Shown: positions 17,099-24,422 of the stretch, in pieces
How positions within the stretch are numbered: the stretch's first letter is position 1
Layout of the letters: each line of letters begins with the position of its first letter
Assembly (NCBI GenBank): GCA_002887195.1
Contig: PJAB01000473.1
Location: 1 to 25,883 of the forward strand
From: Chrysochromulina parva
Taxonomy: Eukaryota > Haptophyta > Prymnesiales > Chrysochromulinaceae
DNA length: 25,883 nt
Direction: 5' to 3'
Program-made: the position numbers and the translations under genes
Notes under the pieces: model-generated
Databases searched by the model: none
Told to the model about the DNA's origin: nothing
The model's input: only the letters and a program-made list of their open reading frames with translations

Positions 17099-18562
17099 TC
17101 ATCGCACAACGGAGCTGAGGAGGACGGCGGTGCAGAGGGCGCGGCGCACCGAGGAGAGGCCTGAGCAATGGCCTGCAAAGTCTCCCTTGACCCAGCCTGA
17201 GCCGTGCCGGTCGGTGTCGAAGCGCAGGTACGAGCGGCGCTCCGCGTTGTAGTGCGACCAGCGCAGAAACGTGTTGAGGTTGAAGAGCGGCTGAGGCGCG
17301 GCTCCCTCGGAGGTGGCGTCGTCACGGGCGGCGGATTGGACGGCGCGGGCGGTGCCGGTCGCGGCGGCAACGGCCATCGTGGGAGTGTGTTCGTGGTCGC
17401 GCTGTGCGAGCACACCGATGCGCGTGCGCCAGTACGGCTCGCCGAGCATCTCCTCGAGGGCCTGCTGCTCGTGAAGGCAGCGAGCCTGACTATCGAAGGC
17501 GAGCGAGACGCCGTCGGCACGAGGGGCGGTCGCGCGCCGCCAGACCTCTTCGAGCGTCTCTCGCCCACCCTCGTCGTTGCGCACGAGGACGATGCCCGTG
17601 TTCAGCGCCACCCAGCTCGCCGGGTCCCCCGTGGTCAGCACACTCGCGTTCGACCGGCCGAGGGCGGCCCGAAGCATGTCTTCACCTCCCCAGTTGGTGA
17701 GCACGATGTCGTCGTCGATCCATATGAGGGCGCTCGCTGTGGGGAAGCGCACGAGCGCGCGACGGAGCATCGCGATCTTATGCCAGTACGGCTGCCAGCC
17801 GAGCGGCGCCACGAGTGAGCCCCGATGCCACCAGTATGCGTAGCCGCGACGTGCCGCGAAGGCGGCGTGGTTGGCCACCACGCGGTCGGAGAGGGCGGCG
17901 TTGCGGTCGCCGCCCGAGAGGAGCAGCATGCCGTTCCACTGGTTGGCGGCAGGCATGCGTGCAAATGACGGAGGCCGCGCGTCGATCTTGGCCATCAGGG
18001 TCGCATGCAAAAGCCCAAGGCACGAGCGCAACGCACCGCCGAGCGCTGCGACGGCGCCGATCGCGTCGCTCCCGCTGCTGCTGTTTGCATCAATGCTGCT
18101 GCCGGTACTGCTGAGGCTGCTGCTGCTGCTGCTGTTGCCCGTGCTACCAGACACAGTGCCATTGAGCAGAGAGGCCACAGCAGGGCTCACGCCATCTTCG
18201 GGCTGCTCCCGCTGCTGATGCGGAACTGATGCCGACGAGAAGGATGTGAGCCAATGCTCGGCCTCGCTCGCGAAAGCAGGCCGCTCAGCGGCCGTGCCCA
18301 GCATCTTTGAGCCTTGGAATGACCGGAGGGCAGTGTCCACGAAGCTGCTGTAAAGGGTTTGCAGCGCCGCCTGTGGCTGGGTGACTGGCTGCGATCCTGT
18401 GACAGGGATCGGCGTGGCAGCGTCGATGACGTCGAGTCGCGAGCTCAGCCTCGAGCCATAGCCTCGGCACACTGATGATGATGATGCGCTGGCAGCCACG
18501 AGGCCGCTCAGCAGGACGGTCGTGCGCATCCGTGACGAGAGGACGGAGAAACGCTCGTCCAT
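17099..18562 (-). CDS. GT34-like glycosyltransferase, predicted type II membrane protein
   Basis: A 487-residue protein from the first ATG at 18562; the frame opens ten codons earlier with TTG. Residues about 14-30 (TTVLLSGLVAAS) form a short hydrophobic segment near the N-terminus that can act as a Golgi signal-anchor. A Ser/Thr-rich, low-complexity stem follows to about 190. The catalytic part resembles the GMA12/MNN10 galactosyltransferase family (GT34): a DRVVANHAAFAARRGYAYWW opening, the metal-binding DDD in LIWIDDDIVLTN at about 283-285, NTGIVLVRN at about 321, HEQQAL at about 364, and GDFAGHCSG near the end. Such enzymes add galactose, mannose or xylose to glycans in the Golgi. The exact sugar cannot be read here. 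The ATG at 18529 is a second candidate start. Confidence 0.8.
   Translation of the reverse strand: MDERFSVLSSRMRTTVLLSGLVAASASSSSVCRGYGSRLSSRLDVIDAATPIPVTGSQPVTQPQAALQTLYSSFVDTALRSFQGSKMLGTAAERPAFASEAEHWLTSFSSASVPHQQREQPEDGVSPAVASLLNGTVSGSTGNSSSSSSLSSTGSSIDANSSSGSDAIGAVAALGGALRSCLGLLHATLMAKIDARPPSFARMPAANQWNGMLLLSGGDRNAALSDRVVANHAAFAARRGYAYWWHRGSLVAPLGWQPYWHKIAMLRRALVRFPTASALIWIDDDIVLTNWGGEDMLRAALGRSNASVLTTGDPASWVALNTGIVLVRNDEGGRETLEEVWRRATAPRADGVSLAFDSQARCLHEQQALEEMLGEPYWRTRIGVLAQRDHEHTPTMAVAAATGTARAVQSAARDDATSEGAAPQPLFNLNTFLRWSHYNAERRSYLRFDTDRHGSGWVKGDFAGHCSGLSSVRRALCTAVLLSSVVR
18117..18134. repeat. CTG trinucleotide repeat in the GT34-like gene
   Basis: Six CTG units, within a wider CTG-rich patch (about 18070-18140), encode the Ser-rich stem on the minus strand. 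Confidence 0.7.
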
Positions 18563-18684
18563 GCTAGCCGCCGAGCGATCGTCCAAAGTCAACGTCAGTC
18601 CATGTCAGTCCAATTACAAAGTCGCGGGAAAATCGCTCCTGGCTTTTCGAATCACTGGGTACCATGGCCCACAATCCTCCGTGT

Positions 18685-19353
18685 CTACAGCCGTACACGA
18701 GGGACCGTGCTCCGCTCGCCGAGAGACGCAAGACTCGTTCCCTCACGGACACGCCGAAGATTGACCCGCGGGGTCCGGCTGCCACGCACGATCTGCTGCG
18801 TGGGCAGGACCCCAGGCTTCTCGGGCGGCAGCCACGTCGATGTCGACTCGAGCTCGGGCTCCTCAAGAGGCGACGACATCACCGGTGTCGAGGCCACTGA
18901 CGGCAGCGGGAAGGGCAGGGTCGGGGTGAAGAGGCTGCGTGTGTGTGGCGTGAAGACGCCGGCGCCGTCATCGAGGATTGGCGTGTCGCCGGGCGGCAAC
19001 GGCTCGAGCGCGCGCGGGAGCAGAGGCGGTTTTGAGGGCGGCTTGGAGAGAGGCTCGTATAACGCGTCGGGCTGGCCGTGCGGCCGTCCCTTGGCCGTCG
19101 TCGTCACCCTGGACAGGACCCTGTGCATAGGTAGCATACCAAGAGTGGAGAGCTGCTGCGTTGCTGGATGCTCAGTGGGCAGCATCACCGCTGAATGGCA
19201 CTGTGAGTCCCGGCGATGGATCTGGGGTATCGTGACAGCCTGCTCGACATCCACAGCTTGCCCATCATCAATGGATTTGAGAGCGTTGGTCTGGCTGCGA
19301 AATCCGCTTGCGATCAGCAAATCGATTGCCGATACAGGAGACAGTAGGCGCAT
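18685..19353 (-). CDS. hypothetical proline-rich protein with S/T-P sites
   Basis: A 222-residue frame from an ATG at 19353. No domain is recognised. The second half is disordered, with PLSKPPSKPP and at least seven Ser/Thr-Pro sites (for example DTPILD, FTPHT, LFTPT, STPVM, RTPRV), the kind of pattern phosphorylated by CDK- or MAPK-type kinases. It sits 92 bases from the frame of the GT34-like gene and 197 bases from the ubiquitin ligase, all on the minus strand, so the spacing is that of a real compact gene. The overlapping plus-strand frame is richer in Arg/Gly and less credible. Confidence is limited because it rests on composition and spacing. Confidence 0.45.
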   Translation of the reverse strand: MRLLSPVSAIDLLIASGFRSQTNALKSIDDGQAVDVEQAVTIPQIHRRDSQCHSAVMLPTEHPATQQLSTLGMLPMHRVLSRVTTTAKGRPHGQPDALYEPLSKPPSKPPLLPRALEPLPPGDTPILDDGAGVFTPHTRSLFTPTLPFPLPSVASTPVMSSPLEEPELESTSTWLPPEKPGVLPTQQIVRGSRTPRVNLRRVREGTSLASLGERSTVPRVRL

Positions 19354-19550
19354 TGGAATGAGAACTCGTGGGTGACCGTCGGTGCACCGAGCCGATGGAT
19401 CGGGCGGATCGGGCCGACGGTTATTTTGGTTCGCTCAACGAGACGCGAGATCGGAAGTCGTGACGAAACAGGTTCTTGTGTGCTCCGCACGTCCAACCAG
19501 CAGAGAAGCAGCAACTTCGCTCCTCGCAGAGTCTCAGACTCGCAGTGATC

Positions 19551-21485
19551 TCACACAGCTGTCACACGGGAAGGTAGCGGGACTCTCTGCGGTCTCTCTA
19601 CGGACGAGCACAATCCGCAGGGCCAGCAGCTCTTCTGCATGCAGCCGTTCCGGTGGCCGTCCTCGTAGGCCTCCAAGGCCGCCATAGAGATCCCGGATGG
19701 GCCCGGCGGCACCAGCCCTTGGCACACGACGCACCGCCCATCACACTGCGCGCACGGTCGGCCCGCTTGGCACAGCGAGCAGATTGGGCACCCACATCGG
19801 CGATCGTACGGGTACGGGAGCAGCACGAGGTGTTCGAAGATCTGCTCGTTCTTGCAAAAGGAGGAGCCGTGAGGACACGCGCGGTTGCGCGAGTAGCCCT
19901 GCCCCCCGGGCCTCCCGTGCGCCCTCAGGCACACGTAGCAAAAGTGTTGGTGGCACGATGGGCAGCCGTCGGTGGCTGGCGCAATGTGATGGCACGCATG
20001 CCCGTGGAAATGGCTGATGCGCTGGCTGCACCGAGGGTTGGGGCAGCGCTTCGAGGTGAGCGCGATGAAGGCGGCCGAGGCGCGCTCGTCAAAGGAACGG
20101 TCGCCTCGCCCCCCTCGCGCATCGGGCGCGTCGCGGCTCGGGTCCCACCGATGCTGACAGTGGGGACACGACACAAGAGGTGGAGGGCGTGGGGCGCTCG
20201 TGCCATCTAGATCACGTGCCATAAGCCGCCTGAGCGCGCCTCGCAAGCGTGCGGAGGCGGACAGCCGCCGCGAGGGGCCCACAGCTGCAGCACTCGACTC
20301 CGCCTTCTCTAGGAGCATATGGCATCGCGGGCACCACGCGCGCAAGTGCGCTGGGATGGCCGCCATCATCATGAACCGCTCCAGACGGTGCACCTCATCA
20401 ATCGAGATCGCCTCCGCACTGAGCTGGGGCGGTCCGAGGCTGGCTGCCATGGCGCGCGCGGCGACTCCCTGGAAGCGCATCCAGGCAGAGCTACGGCGCC
20501 CCCCTAGAGACACAGACTGGCCCTGCCGAGTGCTGGTCGTTGGCGTGCTTGGATGTGCACTACTCGTGTTCCGGAGACCAGGCTCACTAACTGGGAGTGG
20601 CAGACCGCTCATCGCCAGCCTGGCGAACCGCTTGGCGTCGCGATCCTTGAGCAACCGAACCGCGTCGACCGAGTTGACGAAGCCTTGGCACCCGCCCGAG
20701 CCGTGCATCGGGCACCTGATGCCGGCTGCTTGCACTTGGGCTGTCGCGTCGCCGAGCGCGCCACGCACGTACGACACCGCGCAGCTCGTGCACATCGCAT
20801 GCCCCTCACACTGCGGCGTGGCAAACGTCGGCTTGCTGTCGAAGCACACGAGGCACGCGCTCTGCTCCGAGTAGCGCTCTGCTCCGGGCACGGCCGCCGC
20901 CGCGCCGCCCAGCCAGTCCAGCAGAGGACCCGCAGGCTCAGCCAGCCCGGCATGGTCGAGGGCGTCGGAAAGCACCGCTGCGGCCTTACGTCGGATCCAG
21001 GAGAGCGGCCCGAAAGCTTGCGCGGGTTGCGGCGGCGGTGGCGGCGGCGGTGGCAACGGCGCCGGTGACAGTGCTTGCGGCGGAGCCGTTGCCGGCGGTG
21101 CCGGTGCCGGTGGTGCCGGTGGCGGCGGTACCGTTGGCGGCGGAATTGGCAGCGGCGATGGTGGAGCCGCTGCGTGTTCACAAGCGATCGACTCCGTCAT
21201 CTGGACCTCCGTCATCTGGACCTCCGTCATCTGGACCTCCGTCATCTGGACCTCCGTCATCTGGACCTCCGTCATCTGGACCTCCGTCATCTGGACCTCC
21301 GTCTGCGGTTGTGCATCCACAGGGGCATCTGCGGCGTCTGCCGAGGCCGAGGCAGACACCTTGCTCAGGCTGCCAGCGGGTGAGCCCACCGCGCGGATGT
21401 CTTCCTCGGCTGGGCGCAAGGCCACCTGCTTGGATACCTGCTTGGACACGTCCACTGGGACGGCGAAAACGCTCTTCTTGAACAT
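19551..21485 (-). CDS. RBR-type (RING-IBR-RING2) E3 ubiquitin ligase
   Basis: 644 residues from the ATG at 21485. Residues 62-96 are seven perfect TEVQM repeats, followed by a poly-Pro/Ala linker (about 105-155). RING1 is at 211-266 (C211, C214, C226, H229, C232, C235, C258, C266). IBR-like cysteine pairs sit at 385/388 and 440/443, with a long Ser/Arg-rich insert. RING2 is at 481-519 (C481, C486, C508, C511, C516, C519). C498 in HACHHI is at the position of the catalytic cysteine of RBR ligases, which form a thioester with ubiquitin. A further Cys-rich tail (537-626; CGCPIC, CAQC, CVVC, CWPCGLC) is not part of the classical RBR and may bind more zinc. RING1 to IBR spacing is unusually long (about 120 residues). 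E3 activity in the cytoplasm is inferred; substrate unknown. Confidence 0.85.
   Translation of the reverse strand: MFKKSVFAVPVDVSKQVSKQVALRPAEEDIRAVGSPAGSLSKVSASASADAADAPVDAQPQTEVQMTEVQMTEVQMTEVQMTEVQMTEVQMTEVQMTESIACEHAAAPPSPLPIPPPTVPPPPAPPAPAPPATAPPQALSPAPLPPPPPPPPQPAQAFGPLSWIRRKAAAVLSDALDHAGLAEPAGPLLDWLGGAAAAVPGAERYSEQSACLVCFDSKPTFATPQCEGHAMCTSCAVSYVRGALGDATAQVQAAGIRCPMHGSGGCQGFVNSVDAVRLLKDRDAKRFARLAMSGLPLPVSEPGLRNTSSAHPSTPTTSTRQGQSVSLGGRRSSAWMRFQGVAARAMAASLGPPQLSAEAISIDEVHRLERFMMMAAIPAHLRAWCPRCHMLLEKAESSAAAVGPSRRLSASARLRGALRRLMARDLDGTSAPRPPPLVSCPHCQHRWDPSRDAPDARGGRGDRSFDERASAAFIALTSKRCPNPRCSQRISHFHGHACHHIAPATDGCPSCHQHFCYVCLRAHGRPGGQGYSRNRACPHGSSFCKNEQIFEHLVLLPYPYDRRCGCPICSLCQAGRPCAQCDGRCVVCQGLVPPGPSGISMAALEAYEDGHRNGCMQKSCWPCGLCSSVERPQRVPLPSRVTAV
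21196..21300. repeat. seven perfect tandem copies of a 15-bp unit in RBR gene
   Basis: GTCATCTGGACCTCC is repeated seven times without a mismatch on the plus strand, encoding TEVQM on the minus strand. The units are identical even at third codon positions, so expansion is recent or homogenised. The array is in-frame and probably varies in length between individuals. Confidence 0.9.
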
Positions 21486-21713
21486 GGGGCTACCGGCGCG
21501 GCTCCCGGCGCGGTTCTGCGGAGCCGAGCCAACTAGACGGGCTTTAGTTCGCCATCAGTATCGCCCCTTCACAGCCAATGTTTAGAATTCGACACCCTGG
21601 GAAACACAGAGCTAAACGATACAAATTGAAGAGCGGCCACTCCAAGTGGGTACACGGCTTGTCCCACGATAGGCTCTGAGGGAATTCATGTTCCCCGCGC
21701 GGACTAAAAAGTT
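21486..21713. promoter_or_regulatory. divergent promoter region of the RBR ligase and methyltransferase genes
   Basis: 228 bases between two divergent ATGs (21485 minus, 21714 plus). The region is AT-richer near 21590-21630 (for example ACGATACAAATTGAA). No exact TATA box is seen. Two genes transcribed away from each other over so short a gap probably share promoter sequence. Confidence 0.4.
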
Positions 21714-22544
21714 ATGGCACCATACCCTCAGCCGAGCCGTCCATGGTTACTGTTGCCGGCCCCGCCGCCGCTATTGCTGCTGCTGCTGTGTCTCATTCTT
21801 GAGCATGCGACCGCACCGCTCGCGCACAAGGAGTTGTTGAAGGAGGCGGACATAAATCGTCTCACCTCCAACCAGACAGAGTATGAAAAATGGCAGGGCA
21901 GCAAGATGGCGGAGAACCCGGAATGGGTCTTCAGAGTGGATAAGAACGTCGAAAGGCGCGTGCTGCGGTACTTCAGCACGCTTCCCTTGAAGGGTCTGAA
22001 CGTGCTCTGCGTGGGAGCCCGAGCTGGCGGAGAGGTGTCGGCATTCACACGTGTGGGCGCTTTTGCAGTCGGCATCGACATTGCACCGAATCCGAAATCG
22101 AGATACGTGTTATATGGTGACGCCACTAAGCTCCAGTTTGCGACCGCGACGGTTGATGTCGTCTTCACGAACGTTATGGACCACATCAAGGACTTGCGGA
22201 GCTTTGCCGCTGAGGCTGTGCGCGTGCTCAAGCCGGGCGGCATCATAATCAGCGAGATTGTTCTGCAGCTACGATCGCAGGACGAATGGGCCGTACGAGA
22301 CCTTGGCACAGCCGCGTTCCACGAGGAGTGGAAGGCCGCCTTGCAGGCCACGGGCAAGATAGGCCCGCTTCCGTGCGTCGGCGATCCGAGAAACCCGGCG
22401 ATGCAGGTTTTCGTATGGCAAACCGAGCCTGCTAGCTGTTCCGGCTCGCTCGTCGTGGAGATGAAACAGATGAGCCAGCTGCCAGCTCGACTACCTGGAG
22501 CATACGCAGCTCCGAAGATGAAGCAGAAGAAACATGTGGAATGA
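21714..22544 (+). CDS. class I SAM-dependent methyltransferase with N-terminal membrane segment
   Basis: A 276-residue protein from the ATG at 21714. Residues about 11-30 are a leucine-rich hydrophobic segment, a signal peptide or membrane anchor. The Rossmann fold follows: motif I VLCVGARAGGEVSAF at about 97-111, motif II GIDIAP at 120-125, YGDATKLQF at about 134-142, motif III-like VDVVFTNVMDHI at about 147-158, and VLKPGGIIISEI at about 171-182. The glycine in motif I is altered (ARAGG rather than GxGxG), which occurs in active enzymes. The C-terminus is basic and lacks a known substrate domain. Substrate unknown; the N-terminus suggests the secretory pathway or a membrane. It is divergent from the RBR gene. 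Confidence 0.85.
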   Translation: MAPYPQPSRPWLLLPAPPPLLLLLLCLILEHATAPLAHKELLKEADINRLTSNQTEYEKWQGSKMAENPEWVFRVDKNVERRVLRYFSTLPLKGLNVLCVGARAGGEVSAFTRVGAFAVGIDIAPNPKSRYVLYGDATKLQFATATVDVVFTNVMDHIKDLRSFAAEAVRVLKPGGIIISEIVLQLRSQDEWAVRDLGTAAFHEEWKAALQATGKIGPLPCVGDPRNPAMQVFVWQTEPASCSGSLVVEMKQMSQLPARLPGAYAAPKMKQKKHVE

Positions 22545-22667
22545 CATGAGGAAGAAGAACAGGATCATGGCAGGCGCCGCGGGGGTGACCCGACCAGAGA
22601 GACTCGGTGGGCGTGGACGCGCGTACGCCGACGACCACGTAAAGCCGGAATAATACTTGAAACCTAA

Positions 22668-22861
22668 CACTCAGTTCAAAATCAGGTGGTGGGGATAGTC
22701 ACTGTGAATCCAGAAAAGAAAACCTCCCACTAAACCCCTTTGGGTCTAATCACTCAGTTCGGCTTCAAAATCAGGTGGAGTGGGGACGTTAGTGACCAGT
22801 GTGTGAATTTCCCATGGTGAATCCAGAGCACCCACCATGGCACCCACCTATTTGGGTCAAA
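22668..22861 (+). repeat. imperfect tandem direct repeat, two copies
   Basis: Copy 1 (22668-22750) and copy 2 (from 22751) both start CACTCAGTTC, followed by TTCAAAATCAGGTGG, then a GGGGA...GTGAATCCAGA segment and a TTTGGGTC end. The second copy carries extra insertions. Diverged, so not a recent duplication. Confidence 0.65.
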
Positions 22862-23096
22862 GCATGAAAGCAAGATTCAGTCTCAAAGTACGAAGATACA
22901 TATTAATGCGACGCGAGCACACTACTTGTTGTAAATTCGGTACGCATTGGGGTCGCGTACTCGCCGAGAAACGCGTGAAACGTGCGCGCGCGGCCGACTC
23001 GCTTGGGTGGTGCTGTGGGGTGCTGTGGGCCGAGGGGGCCGAGGGGGGCACGAGCTCGATACATTCTACATTGTATTCCATGGCGCCGATGCGTTT

Positions 23097-23147
23097 GGTA
23101 CGCTCCCTGTCTTTGCTTTTTGCAAGGCAAAGACACGGGAGCGTGTC
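23097..23147. repeat. long hairpin
   Basis: The arm CGCTCCCTGTCTTTGC (23101-23116) is the reverse complement of 23127-23143 except for a one-base bulge. Wobble pairs extend the stem to about 21 pairs around a loop of about 6-10 bases. It could stabilise or end a transcript, or be a small-RNA precursor; nothing here decides. Confidence 0.7.
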
Positions 23148-23270
23148 TTTGTTATAGACGCTCTCGAATGCATGCATGATTTAACAGCATGAAAGGCTCT
23201 CGACGGTTTCATTCGACTTTTGTTCAAAGTCCGAAGCACCCCTGAAGGTTTCTGAAGGGAGCCTGTCGGG

Positions 23271-23293
23271 GAGCGAGAGACGCTCTCACGCTC
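23271..23293. repeat. short inverted repeat
   Basis: GAGCGAGAG (23271-23279) pairs with CTCTCACGCTC (23283-23293) with a two-base bulge, around a short loop. It lies about 90 bases before the start of the next plus-strand gene, so it may be in its 5' UTR. Confidence 0.4.
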
Positions 23294-23381
23294 CGGACTC
23301 GGCACTCACAGCACGACGGGAAGCTTTCCTCTCCTGGCGGCGACACTCGTTTGACGACTCTTGTCTGTCGCTGCGAACTCC

Positions 23382-23903
23382 ATGGATCATCCGATCGCGC
23401 CGAGTCATTTTGCGAGTCGTCGCTCGATCGACGGCCGTGTGTCGTCGAGCGGCTCGCTGGTGTCGGAGGCAGATGCGCTCGGCGTGGAGGCGCGGCTGCA
23501 CTTCAGCAGGTCCCAGCTCCTCACGTCACAGCAGAAAAGGACAAGCCGTCAAAGGCTTGTGAGCCCCGACACCACACGGTCCGACACGGTGTCGCCGCCT
23601 CGGCTCATCACATTTGGGTTCGAAGCGTCGCATCCCGATCCTGTCCGAGCGGAGCGGCTTCGCACGGTGTACACCTCCCAATTCAAGCAACGAGTCCTCA
23701 ACGAGATGCATGGCCAGGTGTCGCACCTGCACTCTGGAGTCAATCCGTCAACTCCGATCCGCCTGGGTGCTCCGGTGCTCACGCTGTATCAGTCCGAGCG
23801 CCTCATCGAGCGCATGGAGCGATTTTCGCTGTGGGAGTGGCCGGCAGCGTCGTCGTCGCGACCGCACATGGTCGCGATCCGCCGCAGGCCACCTTGGTCC
23901 TGA
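23382..23903 (+). CDS. hypothetical basic protein
   Basis: A 173-residue frame beginning at the ATG of GCGAACTCCATGG (23382); the frame opens 21 bases earlier with TTG. The first half is Ser/Arg-rich and probably disordered. From residue about 87 the sequence (PDPVRAERLRTVYTSQFKQ onward) looks helical and structured, continuing through LYQSERLIERMERF. No family is recognised and there is no signal peptide. A G/C-rich codon composition resembling its neighbours argues for a real gene, and introns are possible. Confidence 0.5.
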   Translation: MDHPIAPSHFASRRSIDGRVSSSGSLVSEADALGVEARLHFSRSQLLTSQQKRTSRQRLVSPDTTRSDTVSPPRLITFGFEASHPDPVRAERLRTVYTSQFKQRVLNEMHGQVSHLHSGVNPSTPIRLGAPVLTLYQSERLIERMERFSLWEWPAASSSRPHMVAIRRRPPWS

Positions 23904-23988
23904 GGAGTTGATAAGGATTTGACTACATACGTCCTCGTCGGCACTCCCCGGTCAGGATGCACCTTACAGGTAACAACAGGCACGATTC

Positions 23989-24014
23989 GCCTGCAAGGCT
24001 TGCACCTTGCAGGC
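23989..24014. repeat. perfect 10-bp hairpin
   Basis: GCCTGCAAGG (23989-23998) and CCTTGCAGGC (24005-24014) are exact complements with a six-base loop. Confidence 0.8.
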
Positions 24015-24066
24015 ACGTAGGTACGTAGGCTCTTAAGGCTCTGCAGGCACGATTTCGAGGCACGAT

Positions 24067-24117
24067 TGTAGGAGAACGTAAACAGCCGAGCTGTAGGAGA
24101 ACAGGCTGTAGGAGAAC
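24067..24117 (+). repeat. three copies of an 11-bp word
   Basis: TGTAGGAGAAC starts at 24067, 24092 and 24107, identical in all three. The spacing is uneven (25 and 15), so this is a cluster rather than a regular array. Confidence 0.75.
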
Positions 24118-24422
24118 GGAAAGGGGGAGGCGCGGACGGCGCGTGTCTCGCGTTCGGCTGCGGGCGAGCACCCGAGCAATCGAGAGCGGAGGGCCGCGGG
24201 CAGCGGGCCGAGACCGTCCGTTATACCGCATTGTCATGATAGATTATACCGTCCGAAGACCTATATAACCGTGGGTGTGAGTAGGCGTTTGCCGCTAAGA
24301 CATAACTAAGACACAAGTCTGATTCTTATTCGTCCTCAGCACGCGCAGCTCCGAAACTCCATCTCTCGCTACTGGCTACCTCTTTGAAAGCTGGATAGGC
24401 CAGTGAAGCTCATGTACGAGCT

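Larger units (their letters stand above)
22545..23381. other. repeat-rich intergenic region
   Basis: About 840 bases between two plus-strand genes. It holds an imperfect direct repeat (22668-22861), a strong hairpin (23097-23147) and a smaller one (23271-23293). Several open frames cross the region in different phases, but none is recognisable and all overlap the hairpins. I therefore make no gene call. Confidence 0.5.
23904..24422. other. repeat-rich convergent intergenic region
   Basis: About 520 bases between convergent genes. It contains a perfect hairpin (23989-24014), three copies of TGTAGGAGAAC (24067, 24092, 24107), repeated AGGCACGATT words, and repeated ACCGTCCG and TTATACC words near 24213-24255. 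A TATATAA (24262-24268) sits in plus orientation without an obvious gene after it. Confidence 0.5.

Noticed and set aside
18602..19375. Plus-strand frame opposite the S/T-P-rich gene
   Set aside because: Arg/Gly/Cys-rich with no domain. The minus-strand frame has more protein-like composition and fits gene spacing.
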